DNA of 64,000 nt from an uncultured Psychrobacter sp. (lineage in GTDB: Bacteria > Pseudomonadota > Gammaproteobacteria > Pseudomonadales > Moraxellaceae), in the NCBI GenBank assembly GCA_947495055.1, contig CANLXO010000005.1, positions 1-64,000 on the forward strand, read 5' to 3'. Shown here in pieces: positions 1-8,881 of this stretch. The translations under genes and the position numbers were made by a program. Positions within the stretch are counted from its first letter, which is position 1; every line of letters begins with the position of its first letter. The notes under the pieces were generated by a model, which ran no database searches, was not told where the DNA came from, and saw only the letters and a program-made list of their open reading frames with translations.

Positions 1-111
1 CTTGCTTCTAATTTAAGAGCAGCGACTAAAAAATAGTCTCTGTCAGTGCGTATTTGTGAATTATCAAACACGCCCTATTTAATTAAAAAATACAAAACTA
101 AGAGATACGCT

Positions 112-3100
112 ATGCCTGCTGCGCCGTTTAATCACACCAATGACTCAAATTCAAGCATGACCGAGCCCCTTATCATAGGGGATAGCGTCTTTGATTTGGC
201 GCATCATACGCCAATGATGGTTCAATACTTAACAATGAAAGCCCAGTATCCGCATGCGCTCCTCCTCTACCGTATGGGCGACTTTTATGAGCTATTCTTT
301 GACGATGCCAAACGCGCCGCGCAGATTCTAGATATTACTTTGACTCGCCGCGGCACCGACAAAGCGGGCAACACCATTGCCATGGCAGGTGTGCCTTTTC
401 ATGCGGCGGACAGCTATATGGCGCGGCTCATTGCAGCAGGGCAAACGGTCGTCGTCTGCGAGCAAATCGATGACGCCATTACTGACCGCGCCCCGAATTT
501 ACCAAGCGTTGGGGATAAGAGCAAAAAGGATAAGGCTAAAGGCGGCGGCATTATGCGCCGCGAAGTAGTCAAAACTCTCACCGCAGGGACAATCACTGAT
601 GACGCCCTCATCGCACCTAATCATACGCCAACGGTCGTTGCTATCGATATCGCTAAAATAAAGAACAGCGCTCAGCCTATGCAAGCTGCGATCAGTCAAC
701 TGGACTTAGCGGCTGGAACATTGACCACGCAAACCCTTGATGTTGATAAAGACAACCTCGATGAGCTACAAACACAGATGCTAACCATCTTGGCACGTTT
801 TGCACCCAGCGAATGTATCATCAGTGAGGCTATCGATGAGACGTGGCTGGCATGGCTGCGCGCACGCCTTGATTGTCCCATTATCGAAGTTGCTGCCGCT
901 GACTTTCATAAGCAACATGCGCCAGCAACCTTGTGCCAGCAGTTTGCGGTTCAAAGCTTGGATGGTTTGGGCATCGGTGACGCGCCACTGGCGCAGTCCA
1001 GCTGCGCGGCGCTCATTCATTATGCTCGGCAAACGCAGCAGCGCCATGTACCGCAGGTCAACCAGCTCATTGTTGAATACATTGATGACTATTTGATTAT
1101 TGATGCAGGCAGCCAACAAAATCTTGAGCTGTTCACTCCCGTCAGTAGTAACGGCACCTCTCTTATATCTGTACTTAACCACTGTCAAACACCGATGGGA
1201 CGCAGATTGCTCGTGCAACAGATGAAGCGCCCCCTACGTCAGCACGCACGTATCAATATGCGCCTCGAGGCGATAGACAAGCTATTGGTTAATAATGAAC
1301 GAACGACCGAGCACTCACGCTCTAAAAAACCTCTCGTCATCGCTCTACGTGAGACATTAAACAGTATCGGCGATATCGAGCGTATCAGTAGCCGTATTGG
1401 TTTGATGAGTGCCAAGCCGCGTGATTTACGTAAGCTAGTGGATGGCATCAACAGTAGCGCTGAGCTAACCGGGCTGCTAAGTAATGCCAATATTCATCAT
1501 GAGGAGGCAGGTCTGCTCGCTATGCTCATACAACAATTGCCCGCACATCTACCAAGTGTACAAGAGGTTGCAGCCTTGATTGAACGCGCTATCATTACAG
1601 AGCCGCCCGCTCATATTCGTGATGGCGGTATGATAAAAGCAGGCTTTGATGAGGAGTTCGATAGGCTCACGCATCTGCATGACAATATTCAAACGACGCT
1701 CGATGACATGGTGGCGCGCGCCCGTATTGAGAATACACTACCGAGCCTAAAGGTCGGCTATAACAAAGTTAGTGGCTTTTATTTTGAGTTGCCAAAAGTA
1801 CAAGCGCTACAAGCACCCGCGCATTTTATCCGCAGGCAAACGCTCAAAAACAGCGAGCGCTTTATCACAGACGAGCTAAAGACGCTCGAAACCGAATATC
1901 TCAGCGCGCAAACTTTAGCGCTGGCACGCGAAAAGCAGCTATATCAAGCCCTGCTTACGACGCTTAGTACGCATTTGCCAGAGCTGCAACAGCTGAGCGC
2001 CGCCATCGCGCAGCTCGATGTGCTCACTAACTGGGCGCATCTAGCGATAACTTATCAGTGGCAGCGCCCGATCATGAACCCTGATAGCAAATGTGATACT
2101 AATGCAAGCTTAACCAGTACCAATGAAAATACAACCCGTATCAATATCTCTCAAGGACGGCACGTCGTCGTCGAAGCCGCACTGAGTCAGAAAAGCGGTG
2201 CGAGCACGGAACAAGCCAGCCATTTTGTCGCCAACGACTGTACTCTTGGCACCTTTGATCATCCTGAGCGGCTACTGATGATTACTGGGCCCAACATGGG
2301 CGGCAAATCAACCTATATGCGCCAGACTGCGCTGATTGTACTGCTTGCGCATTGCGGCAGTTTTGTACCCGCCACAAGCGCATATATCGGTGATATTGAT
2401 CGTATCTTTACTCGTATTGGCTCCGCTGATGATCTAGCAGGCGGCAAATCGACCTTTATGGTTGAGATGATCGAAACCGCGACTATTCTTAATCAAGCCA
2501 CTAACAAGTCACTAGTGCTGATGGATGAAGTCGGCCGCGGCACCGCGACTACTGACGGCCTGGCAATTGCTCATGCTTGCGTCAATAAGCTGCTGGAGAT
2601 CGGCTGCTTAACGTTATTTGCAACCCATTATTTTGAGCTGACGCAATTGGCCGCGGATAATCATGCTAATAACGAGATTAGAAAAAACAGTGGTGACAAA
2701 AACGGTAATGGCATCCGTAACGTTCATGTTGCTGCCAGCGAAGTTGATGGGCAGTTGTTGCTATTACATCAAATCCGCGCAGGGGCTGCCAGCTCTAGCT
2801 TTGGATTACACGTGGCAAAAATGGCAGGTATTCCAATGGCAGTATTAGAAGACGCCAAACGTTACCTCATTGATACCCTAGCGACGACTCAGAGCCAGCT
2901 ATCTGATGACAAAAACGACTTAGCTAAGTCAGTAACGGACAAACGCGCGCACGGCTATCTCGATAATACGAGCATAGCACCTGCGTCTGGTAACTCTCAG
3001 GTAAACGCTAATCAGCAACAAAATCAGCTGTTTAGCCTTTATGATGAGCTAGACGCTATCGATCCTGATAGTCTCACGCCCAAGCAGGCCCATGATTTGC

Positions 3101-3132
3101 TCTATCAGCTCAAACAACGCAGTAGTCGCTAA
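112..3132 (+). CDS. mutS: DNA mismatch repair protein MutS
   Basis: MutS recognises base mismatches and small loops and recruits MutL for repair. The N-terminal mismatch-binding domain carries the DFYELF segment containing the Phe-x-Glu mismatch wedge. The C-terminal ATPase has the Walker A segment GPNMGGKST (codons starting near 2287), the downstream segment LMDEVGRGT and the FATHY motif. I place the start at the ATG at 112, about 10 bases after an AAGAGA-like ribosome site; an in-frame GTG at 46 would add 22 residues. At 1006 residues the protein is clearly longer than the usual 850-880. Extra sequence includes a Lys/Gly-rich insert near codons 150-165 and polar stretches in the connector and C-terminal parts. 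The call is secure; the start is moderately so. Confidence 0.97.
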   Translation: MPAAPFNHTNDSNSSMTEPLIIGDSVFDLAHHTPMMVQYLTMKAQYPHALLLYRMGDFYELFFDDAKRAAQILDITLTRRGTDKAGNTIAMAGVPFHAADSYMARLIAAGQTVVVCEQIDDAITDRAPNLPSVGDKSKKDKAKGGGIMRREVVKTLTAGTITDDALIAPNHTPTVVAIDIAKIKNSAQPMQAAISQLDLAAGTLTTQTLDVDKDNLDELQTQMLTILARFAPSECIISEAIDETWLAWLRARLDCPIIEVAAADFHKQHAPATLCQQFAVQSLDGLGIGDAPLAQSSCAALIHYARQTQQRHVPQVNQLIVEYIDDYLIIDAGSQQNLELFTPVSSNGTSLISVLNHCQTPMGRRLLVQQMKRPLRQHARINMRLEAIDKLLVNNERTTEHSRSKKPLVIALRETLNSIGDIERISSRIGLMSAKPRDLRKLVDGINSSAELTGLLSNANIHHEEAGLLAMLIQQLPAHLPSVQEVAALIERAIITEPPAHIRDGGMIKAGFDEEFDRLTHLHDNIQTTLDDMVARARIENTLPSLKVGYNKVSGFYFELPKVQALQAPAHFIRRQTLKNSERFITDELKTLETEYLSAQTLALAREKQLYQALLTTLSTHLPELQQLSAAIAQLDVLTNWAHLAITYQWQRPIMNPDSKCDTNASLTSTNENTTRINISQGRHVVVEAALSQKSGASTEQASHFVANDCTLGTFDHPERLLMITGPNMGGKSTYMRQTALIVLLAHCGSFVPATSAYIGDIDRIFTRIGSADDLAGGKSTFMVEMIETATILNQATNKSLVLMDEVGRGTATTDGLAIAHACVNKLLEIGCLTLFATHYFELTQLAADNHANNEIRKNSGDKNGNGIRNVHVAASEVDGQLLLLHQIRAGAASSSFGLHVAKMAGIPMAVLEDAKRYLIDTLATTQSQLSDDKNDLAKSVTDKRAHGYLDNTSIAPASGNSQVNANQQQNQLFSLYDELDAIDPDSLTPKQAHDLLYQLKQRSSR

Positions 3133-3236
3133 AGGCAATTGTTAAATAGTTATAAAAGCGCTAAAATACGATTTATTTTATTTCCTTTTACTTATTTAAG
3201 TTATTTATTTAAGCCGAATCAATAACAGGATTTCCT

Positions 3237-3560
3237 ATGACCTTTGTCGTTGCAGATAATTGTATTCTTTGTAAACATACGGACTGCGTGGAAGTCTGCC
3301 CGGTGGACTGCTTTTATGAAGGTCCTAACTTTTTGGTGATCGATCCTGATGAGTGCATTGACTGCGCGCTATGCGAGCCTGAATGTCCTGCCAATGCAAT
3401 CTTTTCAGAGGACGAAGTACCTAAGGGTCAAGAGGTCTTTATTGAGCTTAATGCTGAGCTGGCACAAAAGTGGCCAAACATCACAGAGATGAAGCCGCCA
3501 ATGGAAGACGCCGAAAAATGGGACGGCGTTGAAGGCAAGATTCAGTATCTTGAGAAGTAG
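3237..3560 (+). CDS. fdxA: Ferredoxin FdxA, 7Fe-8S type
   Basis: A 107-residue low-potential electron carrier of the cytoplasm. The N-terminal half has the 7Fe pattern: the first cluster cysteines lie in CxxC...CxxxxC spacing (CILCKHTDC, then VCPVDC) and the second in [12 protein letters not shown]. The C-terminal half (KWPNITEMK...) is the extension typical of Azotobacter ferredoxin I and FdxA. In many Gammaproteobacteria fdxA lies directly downstream of mutS, as here. An AGGA-type site precedes the ATG. A good terminator hairpin follows the stop. Confidence 0.96.
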   Translation: MTFVVADNCILCKHTDCVEVCPVDCFYEGPNFLVIDPDECIDCALCEPECPANAIFSEDEVPKGQEVFIELNAELAQKWPNITEMKPPMEDAEKWDGVEGKIQYLEK

Positions 3561-3595
3561 AGTGTGATGTTGTAAATAATCTATTCGATATTCAT

Positions 3596-3625
3596 TAGGC
3601 TGTGGCTTTTGCTACAGCCTTTTTA
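3596..3625 (+). terminator. Rho-independent terminator after fdxA
   Basis: The arms GGCTGTGGC and GCTACAGCC enclose a TTTT loop and are followed by TTTTT. The site lies about 40 bases past the fdxA stop. Confidence 0.8.
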
Positions 3626-3650
3626 TTGACAAACTTTTGATAAGCTATAT

Positions 3651-3681
3651 TGTAGGGTGGGTTAGCAAAGCGTAACCCGCC
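3651..3681 (+). repeat. REP-like palindrome R1, left flank of the RAYT gene
   Basis: A 31-base imperfect palindrome of the form GTAGGGTGGGTTA...TAACCCGCC. It is the near-exact inverse of the copy at 4342-4373, and the two bracket the transposase gene. The loop bases differ between copies while the GGGTTA/TAACCC arms are fixed. Confidence 0.85.
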
Positions 3682-3769
3682 AAACGTTATTCAAAATGAA
3701 ATTATAGACATAGATAAATTTCGATCGTAATGATATTGTTTTATTATCATTAACTTTTTTGTAGAATCT

Positions 3770-4303
3770 ATGAAAAACTATCGTAGAAATAGACAAGTCG
3801 GTGCAACTTACTTTTTCACGTTTTGTTTAAATGATAGACGCCGCTGCCTTTTGACCGACTACATCGATGAATTAAGACAGGCTTATAGTAAGACCCAATC
3901 AAAACTACCTTTTACTAGTGAAGCCATGGTAATACTGCCTGATCATATCCATGCGCTATGGACGATGCCTGACAATGATGATAATTATCCTGCCCGTATC
4001 AGGCTTTTTAAAAGTCACTTTAGTCGTCAACTCCCTCAATCGGTAAAGCAGACGGGCAGTATCAGTCGCATCAATCGTAAAGAAACTGGCGTTTGGCAAC
4101 GTCGATATTGGGAACATACTATACGTGATGAGTTAGATTTTAATAACCATATGGATTATATTCATTTTAACCCTGTCAAACACAAGCTAGTAAGTTGTGC
4201 CGCTGATTGGGAATATTCTAGTTTTTTACGTGAGGTAAAAAAAGGGAGGTATGCTAAAGATTGGGCTACAAATGCGTTCGATGATAGCGATATTGGAGAA
4301 TAG
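3770..4303 (+). CDS. REP-associated tyrosine transposase (RAYT, Y1_Tnp/IS200-like HUH family)
   Basis: A 177-residue single-domain HUH transposase. The metal-binding HUH motif is DHIHALW (His59 and His61) and the catalytic tyrosine is most likely Tyr130 in the helix MDYIHFNPVKH. The segment VWQRRYWEH between them is typical of the RAYT subgroup. RAYTs act on short REP palindromes rather than moving as an insertion sequence, and are usually domesticated single copies. The gene is bracketed by inverted REP copies at 3651-3681 and 4342-4373, with more copies downstream. The reading frame is intact, so the enzyme may be active. Confidence 0.92.
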   Translation: MKNYRRNRQVGATYFFTFCLNDRRRCLLTDYIDELRQAYSKTQSKLPFTSEAMVILPDHIHALWTMPDNDDNYPARIRLFKSHFSRQLPQSVKQTGSISRINRKETGVWQRRYWEHTIRDELDFNNHMDYIHFNPVKHKLVSCAADWEYSSFLREVKKGRYAKDWATNAFDDSDIGE

Positions 4304-4341
4304 CCAAAGCTTTATCAAATACTCCTGTTATCGTCAATAAA

Positions 4342-4373
4342 GGCGGGTTACGCTGTTGCTAACCCACCCTACG
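4342..4373 (-). repeat. REP-like palindrome R2, right flank of the RAYT gene
   Basis: GGCGGGTTACG...TAACCCACCCTACG, the reverse complement of R1 apart from the loop. It starts about 40 bases after the RAYT stop. Confidence 0.85.
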
Positions 4374-4400
4374 ATAGCTATATTGTCAAAGTTAATTTTT

Positions 4401-4461
4401 TGTAGGGTGGATTAGTTTTATCAAATTCTTAACGAAAATTTCGATAGAGTGTAACCTACCC
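4401..4461 (+). repeat. Long REP variant R3
   Basis: A 61-base copy with the same outer ends as R1 (TGTAGGGTGG...GTAACCTACCC). About 30 extra bases in the middle form an imperfect inner A/T-rich stem. The outer arm has drifted to GGATTA. Confidence 0.75.
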
Positions 4462-4478
4462 TTTAATAATACTTAATA

Positions 4479-4510
4479 GGCGGGTTACGCTTGCGCTAAC
4501 CCACCCTACG
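4479..4510 (-). repeat. REP-like palindrome R4
   Basis: A short-form copy, GGCGGGTTACGC...TAACCCACCCTACG, in the same orientation as R2. It alternates with the long variants R3 and R5 on either side. The stretch from the RAYT stop to the next gene (4304-4655) consists mainly of these repeats. Confidence 0.85.
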
Positions 4511-4536
4511 ACAGATATATTTCAAAGTTAGTTTTT

Positions 4537-4596
4537 CGTAGGGTGGGTTAGTTTTACCAAACTCTGAACGAGAGTTTTTATAAAACGTAACCCGCC
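4537..4596 (+). repeat. Long REP variant R5
   Basis: A 60-base copy with outer GGGTTA/TAACCC arms, a second GTTTTA/TAAAAC arm and a perfect inner stem AAACTCT/AGAGTTT around GAACG. It folds as a nested hairpin. Confidence 0.8.
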
Positions 4597-4655
4597 ATTC
4601 AACGAATAGACTTATACGCTATCGTCCACCCTACACGTTCCTTTAACCAAATATC

Positions 4656-6158
4656 TCACAACCGCTCAATAGAGCGATATAAATATCTATCGAGTCTCGG
4701 TACATCATCGGTATGCACGTGCTGATTATTGTTTAAAAACTCAGCTCGTACAAGCAACTGACTACCTGGACAGGCAAAATTACACAGTATCAAGTTTTGC
4801 AAATTGCTGCTGTCGTTTTGGGTCAGGATATAAGCGGAATCGCCAAATACTTCAACCCAGTTTTTTAAGATGGTTTGCGTGTAGCCGTGCTCGCTATTGG
4901 GCATACCGATGACATTGGCCATGATGTATTGGCTATTGGCTTTAAACTGAGTCAGTGCCTCTAACGTATATAAGTTACCCGCGACAAAGCGCCCCTGAAA
5001 AGCGTCAATCAGCATAAAGTCGAAACGTGCATCACTATTACGCGTCAAATAACCGCGCGCGTCATCACCGATGAACTCAATATTAGGCGCAATCGGGGCT
5101 TTTAAAAAGTGCGCCTCGATAATCTTTGGCAGGCCTTTGTCGATATCGATAACGGTCAACGCCATAGTAGGATTGTGATATGCCACCTCACTTGGCGTGC
5201 CCATACCCGCACCGCCGAGGAACACTAATGTCTCAGGTGCAATCTCATTGATCGCCTCTACGGTGACTTTACCATACCAATGACAGTTCTTTTTGGGCAA
5301 ATATATCCAGCAGCTACTCGTTGATAGTCCAGGCTTATCAGTGATGGTGACTGCCAGCTGATGATCGATAACCGTCTGGTTGATAAACCAAGCGCCCGTC
5401 GCGGTCTGATAGCCTGTATCCGTCTTATTCAACAGTATAAAGCCAGCGGTCATTACAAACGCCGATAATGCTAACATATAGTTAAGCGTCGGCGCGGATG
5501 AACTCGTAGACTCGTCGCTGTGTATTTGCATTGCGAGTTTGGTACAGAGCCACGCGCTCATCGCTAATGCGGCAATAAATAACGCCAAGCTACTCATCAG
5601 GCCAATATAAGGCAGTAGTATAATCGGCGTCAGCGTCGAGCCCAGCACACTACCAACGGTGGTTATAGCGACCATCATCCCCGCGTTCTTGCCTGCATCG
5701 ACACCGTCGCTATTAGGATATTTTAGGGTCAAAAACTGGGTAATTAGCGGAATAGCCGTTGAGCCAAATGCTAGCCCTACTCCGAATAATAAGCCAACGC
5801 CGATAGCCGCGAGGATTGGACTATCGGTGCTAGAGGTCATTACTGCCAGTAGTGGCAATTGGATAATACAAGCAATCGCATGACAGATAGCGGATAAAGA
5901 TAAAACATAACCGGCCTTGAGTAACGCCTGTCTTGGCGTCTTAATATCTTGCGACAGCCGTCCGCCATACCAGTAGCCGATAGCGATGGCGATGAGTACC
6001 ATAGCGAGGATAACGCCCGTAATCGAGATGGAGGAGCCGATATAAGTGGCCGATATACGGATGGCATATATCTCGATCCCCAAACCGGCAAAGCCCTCGA
6101 GTAGCGCGATCACAAGGCAGATGCCTAAGACCTTTTTTTGCATAAAATGAGTCATCAT
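4656..6158 (-). CDS. Membrane-anchored spermidine-synthase-like protein
   Basis: A 500-residue protein. The N-terminal half (to about residue 245) contains roughly seven hydrophobic segments rich in Gly and Ile, resembling part of an MFS-type transporter. The C-terminal half has the Rossmann fold of polyamine aminopropyltransferases: a glycine loop FLGGAGMG, the acidic strand VIDID, then DDARGYL and LIDAF. Proteins of this fused membrane/spermidine-synthase type are widespread, but their substrate is generally unknown, so true spermidine synthase activity should not be assumed. The gene stands alone between REP clusters. The family call is firm; the reaction is open. Confidence 0.8.
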   Translation of the reverse strand: MMTHFMQKKVLGICLVIALLEGFAGLGIEIYAIRISATYIGSSISITGVILAMVLIAIAIGYWYGGRLSQDIKTPRQALLKAGYVLSLSAICHAIACIIQLPLLAVMTSSTDSPILAAIGVGLLFGVGLAFGSTAIPLITQFLTLKYPNSDGVDAGKNAGMMVAITTVGSVLGSTLTPIILLPYIGLMSSLALFIAALAMSAWLCTKLAMQIHSDESTSSSAPTLNYMLALSAFVMTAGFILLNKTDTGYQTATGAWFINQTVIDHQLAVTITDKPGLSTSSCWIYLPKKNCHWYGKVTVEAINEIAPETLVFLGGAGMGTPSEVAYHNPTMALTVIDIDKGLPKIIEAHFLKAPIAPNIEFIGDDARGYLTRNSDARFDFMLIDAFQGRFVAGNLYTLEALTQFKANSQYIMANVIGMPNSEHGYTQTILKNWVEVFGDSAYILTQNDSSNLQNLILCNFACPGSQLLVRAEFLNNNQHVHTDDVPRLDRYLYRSIERL

Positions 6159-6240
6159 TATAATTTTAGATAAGGTGATTTTACACTATTGGGGTGTAGG
6201 CATGTTTAGGAAGTGGTTGTTTAGAATGGGCGGTGAGGTT

Positions 6241-6300
6241 TGTAGGGTCGGTTAGACTTGTCAAATTCTCGTAGAGAATGCAGTCAAGGCGTAACCTGCC
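6241..6300 (+). repeat. Long REP variant R6
   Basis: A 60-base copy with GGTTA/TAACC outer arms, CTTG/CAAG middle arms and an inner stem ATTCTC/GAGAAT around GTA. The inner stem differs in sequence from R5 but still pairs. Confidence 0.78.
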
Positions 6301-6322
6301 ATGAGATATTTGCATGAATAAA

Positions 6323-6353
6323 GGCGGGTTACGCTGTGCTAACCCACCCTACG
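6323..6353 (-). repeat. REP-like palindrome R7
   Basis: A short-form copy, GGCGGGTTACGC...TAACCCACCCTACG, about 20 bases after R6 and in opposite orientation. The pair forms a BIME-like unit upstream of the spermidine-synthase-like gene. The rest of the 318-base gap (6159-6476) shows nothing else clear. Confidence 0.83.
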
Positions 6354-6476
6354 TAGCTATTGTGTGTTAAATGGGATTGTGTGTGTATTGTTATGTTCTT
6401 AAATGAGGAAAAAGTTATTTATAATTAAAGTCTTATATAGTGACCTAACATACTATGATAAAAGACTTAATAAAAT

Positions 6477-6923
6477 CTACCGACAAGCTACTGGTAGATA
6501 CTTATTAGAGATGCCAGCAGATGGTTGACAACTCCACCCACCACCCAATTCTCTACTAATACTGAGATATTGGTTCTCAAAGTTACCTAAGTTTTGAATA
6601 TTGCAGCTCACAGCATCTGGCGCAATGCCTCCAGTAATCGGTGGTGTTACTACAAACTGACAATAATTTGAGCTTGCTGACATATTTAACCCGTTAGGAC
6701 TAAATTCAGTTGCTCCTACTCCCTCGTCCATTAGCATCTGATAAGGTAATTTAAAATGACTAAGCTCTTGATATATTGATATAAGTTGACTCTGCTTGAT
6801 TCTTGTCTGATAACTAGCAGTAGCTATTGATGCCAATATACCAATGATCGCTACAACGATCATCAGCTCGATTAAAGTAAATCCTGCTTGTGATTTATAA
6901 CAATTTGAATTGGGTTGCACCAT
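6477..6923 (-). CDS. Second type IV pilin-like protein, divergent from PilA
   Basis: A 148-residue prepilin. The ATG at 6923 is chosen because AAAGGATT lies about 7 bases upstream; a longer frame starts at 6998. The leader is 14 residues, ending in Gly before FTLIEL, with Glu5 of the mature protein present. Cysteines 132 and 147 near the C-terminus would form the D-region disulfide, and Cys88 and Cys107 may pair too. Pro22 of the mature pilin, which kinks the first helix in most pilins, is Ala here. The gene lies just downstream of pilA but beyond the pilA terminator. It could be an accessory pilin, a minor subunit or a sequence reservoir for pilA. Confidence 0.85.
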   Translation of the reverse strand: MVQPNSNCYKSQAGFTLIELMIVVAIIGILASIATASYQTRIKQSQLISIYQELSHFKLPYQMLMDEGVGATEFSPNGLNMSASSNYCQFVVTPPITGGIAPDAVSCNIQNLGNFENQYLSISRELGGGWSCQPSAGISNKYLPVACR

Positions 6924-6984
6924 TTGAAATAATCCTTTAAAAGATAAAGTATTAGTATATGAGTCAAATTTGCAATTTCTAGGT

Positions 6985-7015
6985 ATAAAAAAAGCCAAAT
7001 ACTAGATTTGGCTTT
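6985..7015 (-). terminator. Terminator of pilA
   Basis: The perfect 10-base arms AAAGCCAAAT/ATTTGGCTTT are followed on the minus strand by a run of seven T. The site lies about 25 bases after the pilA stop and overlaps the region upstream of the second pilin gene, so the two genes are probably transcribed largely separately. Confidence 0.85.
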
Positions 7016-7037
7016 CCGATAATTCTAATTTATAAAA

Positions 7038-7541
7038 TTATAGCGTTAAATCTTCAGAACAAGTTTTAGGACGGATAGAAGCATCTATATTTGAAGTACA
7101 ATCCCATACTCCTGTTGCAGGAATGTATGTAAATGCTACTTTTTTATCTATCAATGTATCTGCTACATTCTCATTCTTAAATACAGCAGTAAGCTTACAG
7201 TTGTCTCCATCGACTGCTGCTGTAATCTCTTTAACATAAGTTCCAGTCAAAGTTAGGTTGTTTTCAGCAGCAAGAGCACCAGCTATTTTTGCAGGCTTTG
7301 GTGGGGTAGCAGTAGGATCAGCAGCTTCTGAAGGATCTGTACTACATGCTTGTGCTAAAGGGTTGAATGATAGGGCTTCTGTTAAAGGAAGTTTTGTACC
7401 ACCCAATAAATTAACAGCTTCAGTAGCTTGTGAGCGTGCAACATAGTTCTGATACTGAGGAATAGCGATTGCCGCCAAGATACCGATAATAGCAACCACG
7501 ATCATGAGTTCGATTAGGGTAAAACCTTTTTGAGTGTTCAT
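7038..7541 (-). CDS. pilA: Major type IV pilin PilA
   Basis: A 167-residue prepilin that should polymerise into the pilus fibre for twitching motility, adhesion and DNA uptake. It has a short class IVa leader, MNTQKG, cut before Phe7. The mature N-terminus [20 protein letters not shown] has Glu5 and Pro22 intact. Cys148 and Cys161 bound a C-terminal D-region, and Cys66 and Cys115 may form a second bridge. AAGGAC lies upstream of the ATG. A near-consensus sigma-54 promoter about 85 bases upstream and a strong terminator make this a monocistronic, highly expressed pilin unit, and support calling it the major subunit rather than a minor pilin. Confidence 0.93.
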   Translation of the reverse strand: MNTQKGFTLIELMIVVAIIGILAAIAIPQYQNYVARSQATEAVNLLGGTKLPLTEALSFNPLAQACSTDPSEAADPTATPPKPAKIAGALAAENNLTLTGTYVKEITAAVDGDNCKLTAVFKNENVADTLIDKKVAFTYIPATGVWDCTSNIDASIRPKTCSEDLTL

Positions 7542-7622
7542 AAATATGTCCTTTAAGGATAGAGCGAAGACGGTTAGTTTTTGGTCTTCAGTTATTGGGA
7601 TAAAGCGGTCTTGTTATAATAT

Positions 7623-7640
7623 TTGCATGTAGCGTGCCAA
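7623..7640 (-). promoter_or_regulatory. Sigma-54 promoter of pilA
   Basis: On the minus strand the sequence reads TGGCACG-CTAC-ATGC. The consensus is TGGCACG-N4-TTGC, so only one base differs and the -24 GG and -12 GC spacing is exact. The start of transcription would fall near 7613, leaving a leader of about 70 bases. Pilin genes of this type are normally driven by RpoN with the PilS/PilR pair. The rest of the 312-base gap (7542-7853) is A/T rich and could hold PilR sites, which I cannot define. Confidence 0.85.
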
Positions 7641-7853
7641 CTTTTTATCGATATCATTTTTATTTTGATAAGTATTTGATTTTGTATCGTACTTATTGCG
7701 TATAAATGAATATACCATATTAGTAATCGTTATCTGACTGTGCATGTTACGCTTACCTTACTAAAAATTGTCAATATAGCGTTTTTGTCTGGTATTCTTA
7801 ATATTGCTACTGACATTTTTTGTCAATCAATTGGTTAGACTCTAGAATAAATA

Positions 7854-8309
7854 TTAGTCATTCCACTCATCATCAGTGCCGCAAGTATTGGTACCGCTGA
7901 TCACTCGGCATTTGACCCCTTGATAGTTGAGCGTGAGATTGCCATCGCTCGCCATCTGCGTTCCTGCTATAGGCGTCGATGTAATAAGCCATTGATTGGT
8001 CATAGGATCAGGTGTGATTGCGAGAGTATAGAGTGCGGTGCCTTGCCTAGGATAATTGACTGTCAGATCAGTCACGTCCATATCTGCATAATTACCTTGT
8101 GCTAGTTTGCGAGTTTGAACATCAGAGGCAATATTATGCATCTCGCTCATCATATCGGCGCGTTTGGACTTGATGACATAACGTTGATAACTAGGAAAAG
8201 CAATAGCAGCAAGTATACCGATGACCGCGACGACGATCATTAGCTCTATAAGGGTAAAGCCTGTCTGACGTGCTCTCATAGGGTATTGGCTTTTATGTGT
8301 CATTAACAT
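7854..8309 (-). CDS. Minor pilin, PilE/ComF-like
   Basis: A 151-residue prepilin and the last gene of the minor pilin operon. The ATG at 8309 is preferred because AAGGAG lies 8 bases upstream, and its A is shared with the stop of the gene before it (TAATG). A leader of about 17 residues ends in Gly before [25 protein letters not shown]. Two cysteines near the end (KCR and TCG) fit a pilin D-loop. In Acinetobacter the two small pilins after PilY1 are needed for transformation. Which of the two here matches which Acinetobacter protein cannot be settled by eye. Confidence 0.88.
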   Translation of the reverse strand: MLMTHKSQYPMRARQTGFTLIELMIVVAVIGILAAIAFPSYQRYVIKSKRADMMSEMHNIASDVQTRKLAQGNYADMDVTDLTVNYPRQGTALYTLAITPDPMTNQWLITSTPIAGTQMASDGNLTLNYQGVKCRVISGTNTCGTDDEWND

Positions 8310-8881
8310 TACCAATCTCCTTGACCCGTACCGCAGTCATCTGCTGCAATATCGATGTCCGCAATGTTTTGACAACTCAAGCCTGTACTCGTCAGAACTA
8401 ACTGATGCGCTGTGCTTGTGATACCTGTCGTATTAGGTATCGCTAGCATCTTCCAAGTACGGCCTGTTACGATCCCTGTGGCGAGCAGTGAGCTGTCTGT
8501 GTCCACACCATCGACCAGCGTAATCGCGTAGCGATGGGTCGTGGCATCGCTACCATCAGGGACATAGATGGTTTGGTTATCGTTGTCGTCATAGCTATAG
8601 GTCACCGTATTGTCATCGCTATCGATGACCTCAGGCAAAAACCCTTGATAGCTAAGCGATCTGGCACGCCAGCGCTCTAGCTGAATTTGCAGCTGGAGCA
8701 TCTTGGCCTGAGTTTCACGCTCAGCATTTGCGACCACATAGCGTCGATAGCTGGGTATGGCGATAGCAGCTAGTATGGCGATGATAGAGACGATGATCAT
8801 CAGCTCAATAAGCGTAAAGCCGCGGCTGCTCTTAGGTGCTATAGAGGATGTCGTCAAATACTGAGTCCTGTTGTATCTCAC
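8309..8881 (-). CDS. Minor pilin, PilE/ComE-like
   Basis: A 190-residue prepilin encoded directly after pilY1. The start is GTG, whose bases overlap the pilY1 TGA (GTGA), indicating translational coupling. The prepilin site is RG before [27 protein letters not shown]. The C-terminal half has an Asp/Asn-rich stretch (around residues 70-85) and two cysteines near the end (LSCQN, DDCGT). It should be a low-abundance pilus subunit or part of the tip complex. Confidence 0.88.
   Translation of the reverse strand: MRYNRTQYLTTSSIAPKSSRGFTLIELMIIVSIIAILAAIAIPSYRRYVVANAERETQAKMLQLQIQLERWRARSLSYQGFLPEVIDSDDNTVTYSYDDNDNQTIYVPDGSDATTHRYAITLVDGVDTDSSLLATGIVTGRTWKMLAIPNTTGITSTAHQLVLTSTGLSCQNIADIDIAADDCGTGQGDW

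Noticed and set aside
784..800. Sigma-54-like TTGGCACG...GCACC inside mutS
   Set aside because: The spacing between the -24 and -12 parts is two bases short, and the site lies within a coding region.
781..1218. 145-codon antisense frame inside mutS
   Set aside because: mutS has clear conserved domains over this region; the antisense frame has no recognisable feature or ribosome site.
6477..7541. Moraxella-type pilin inversion locus
   Set aside because: The two pilin genes point the same way, share no long identical inverted segment at the DNA level, and no Piv-type invertase gene is nearby.
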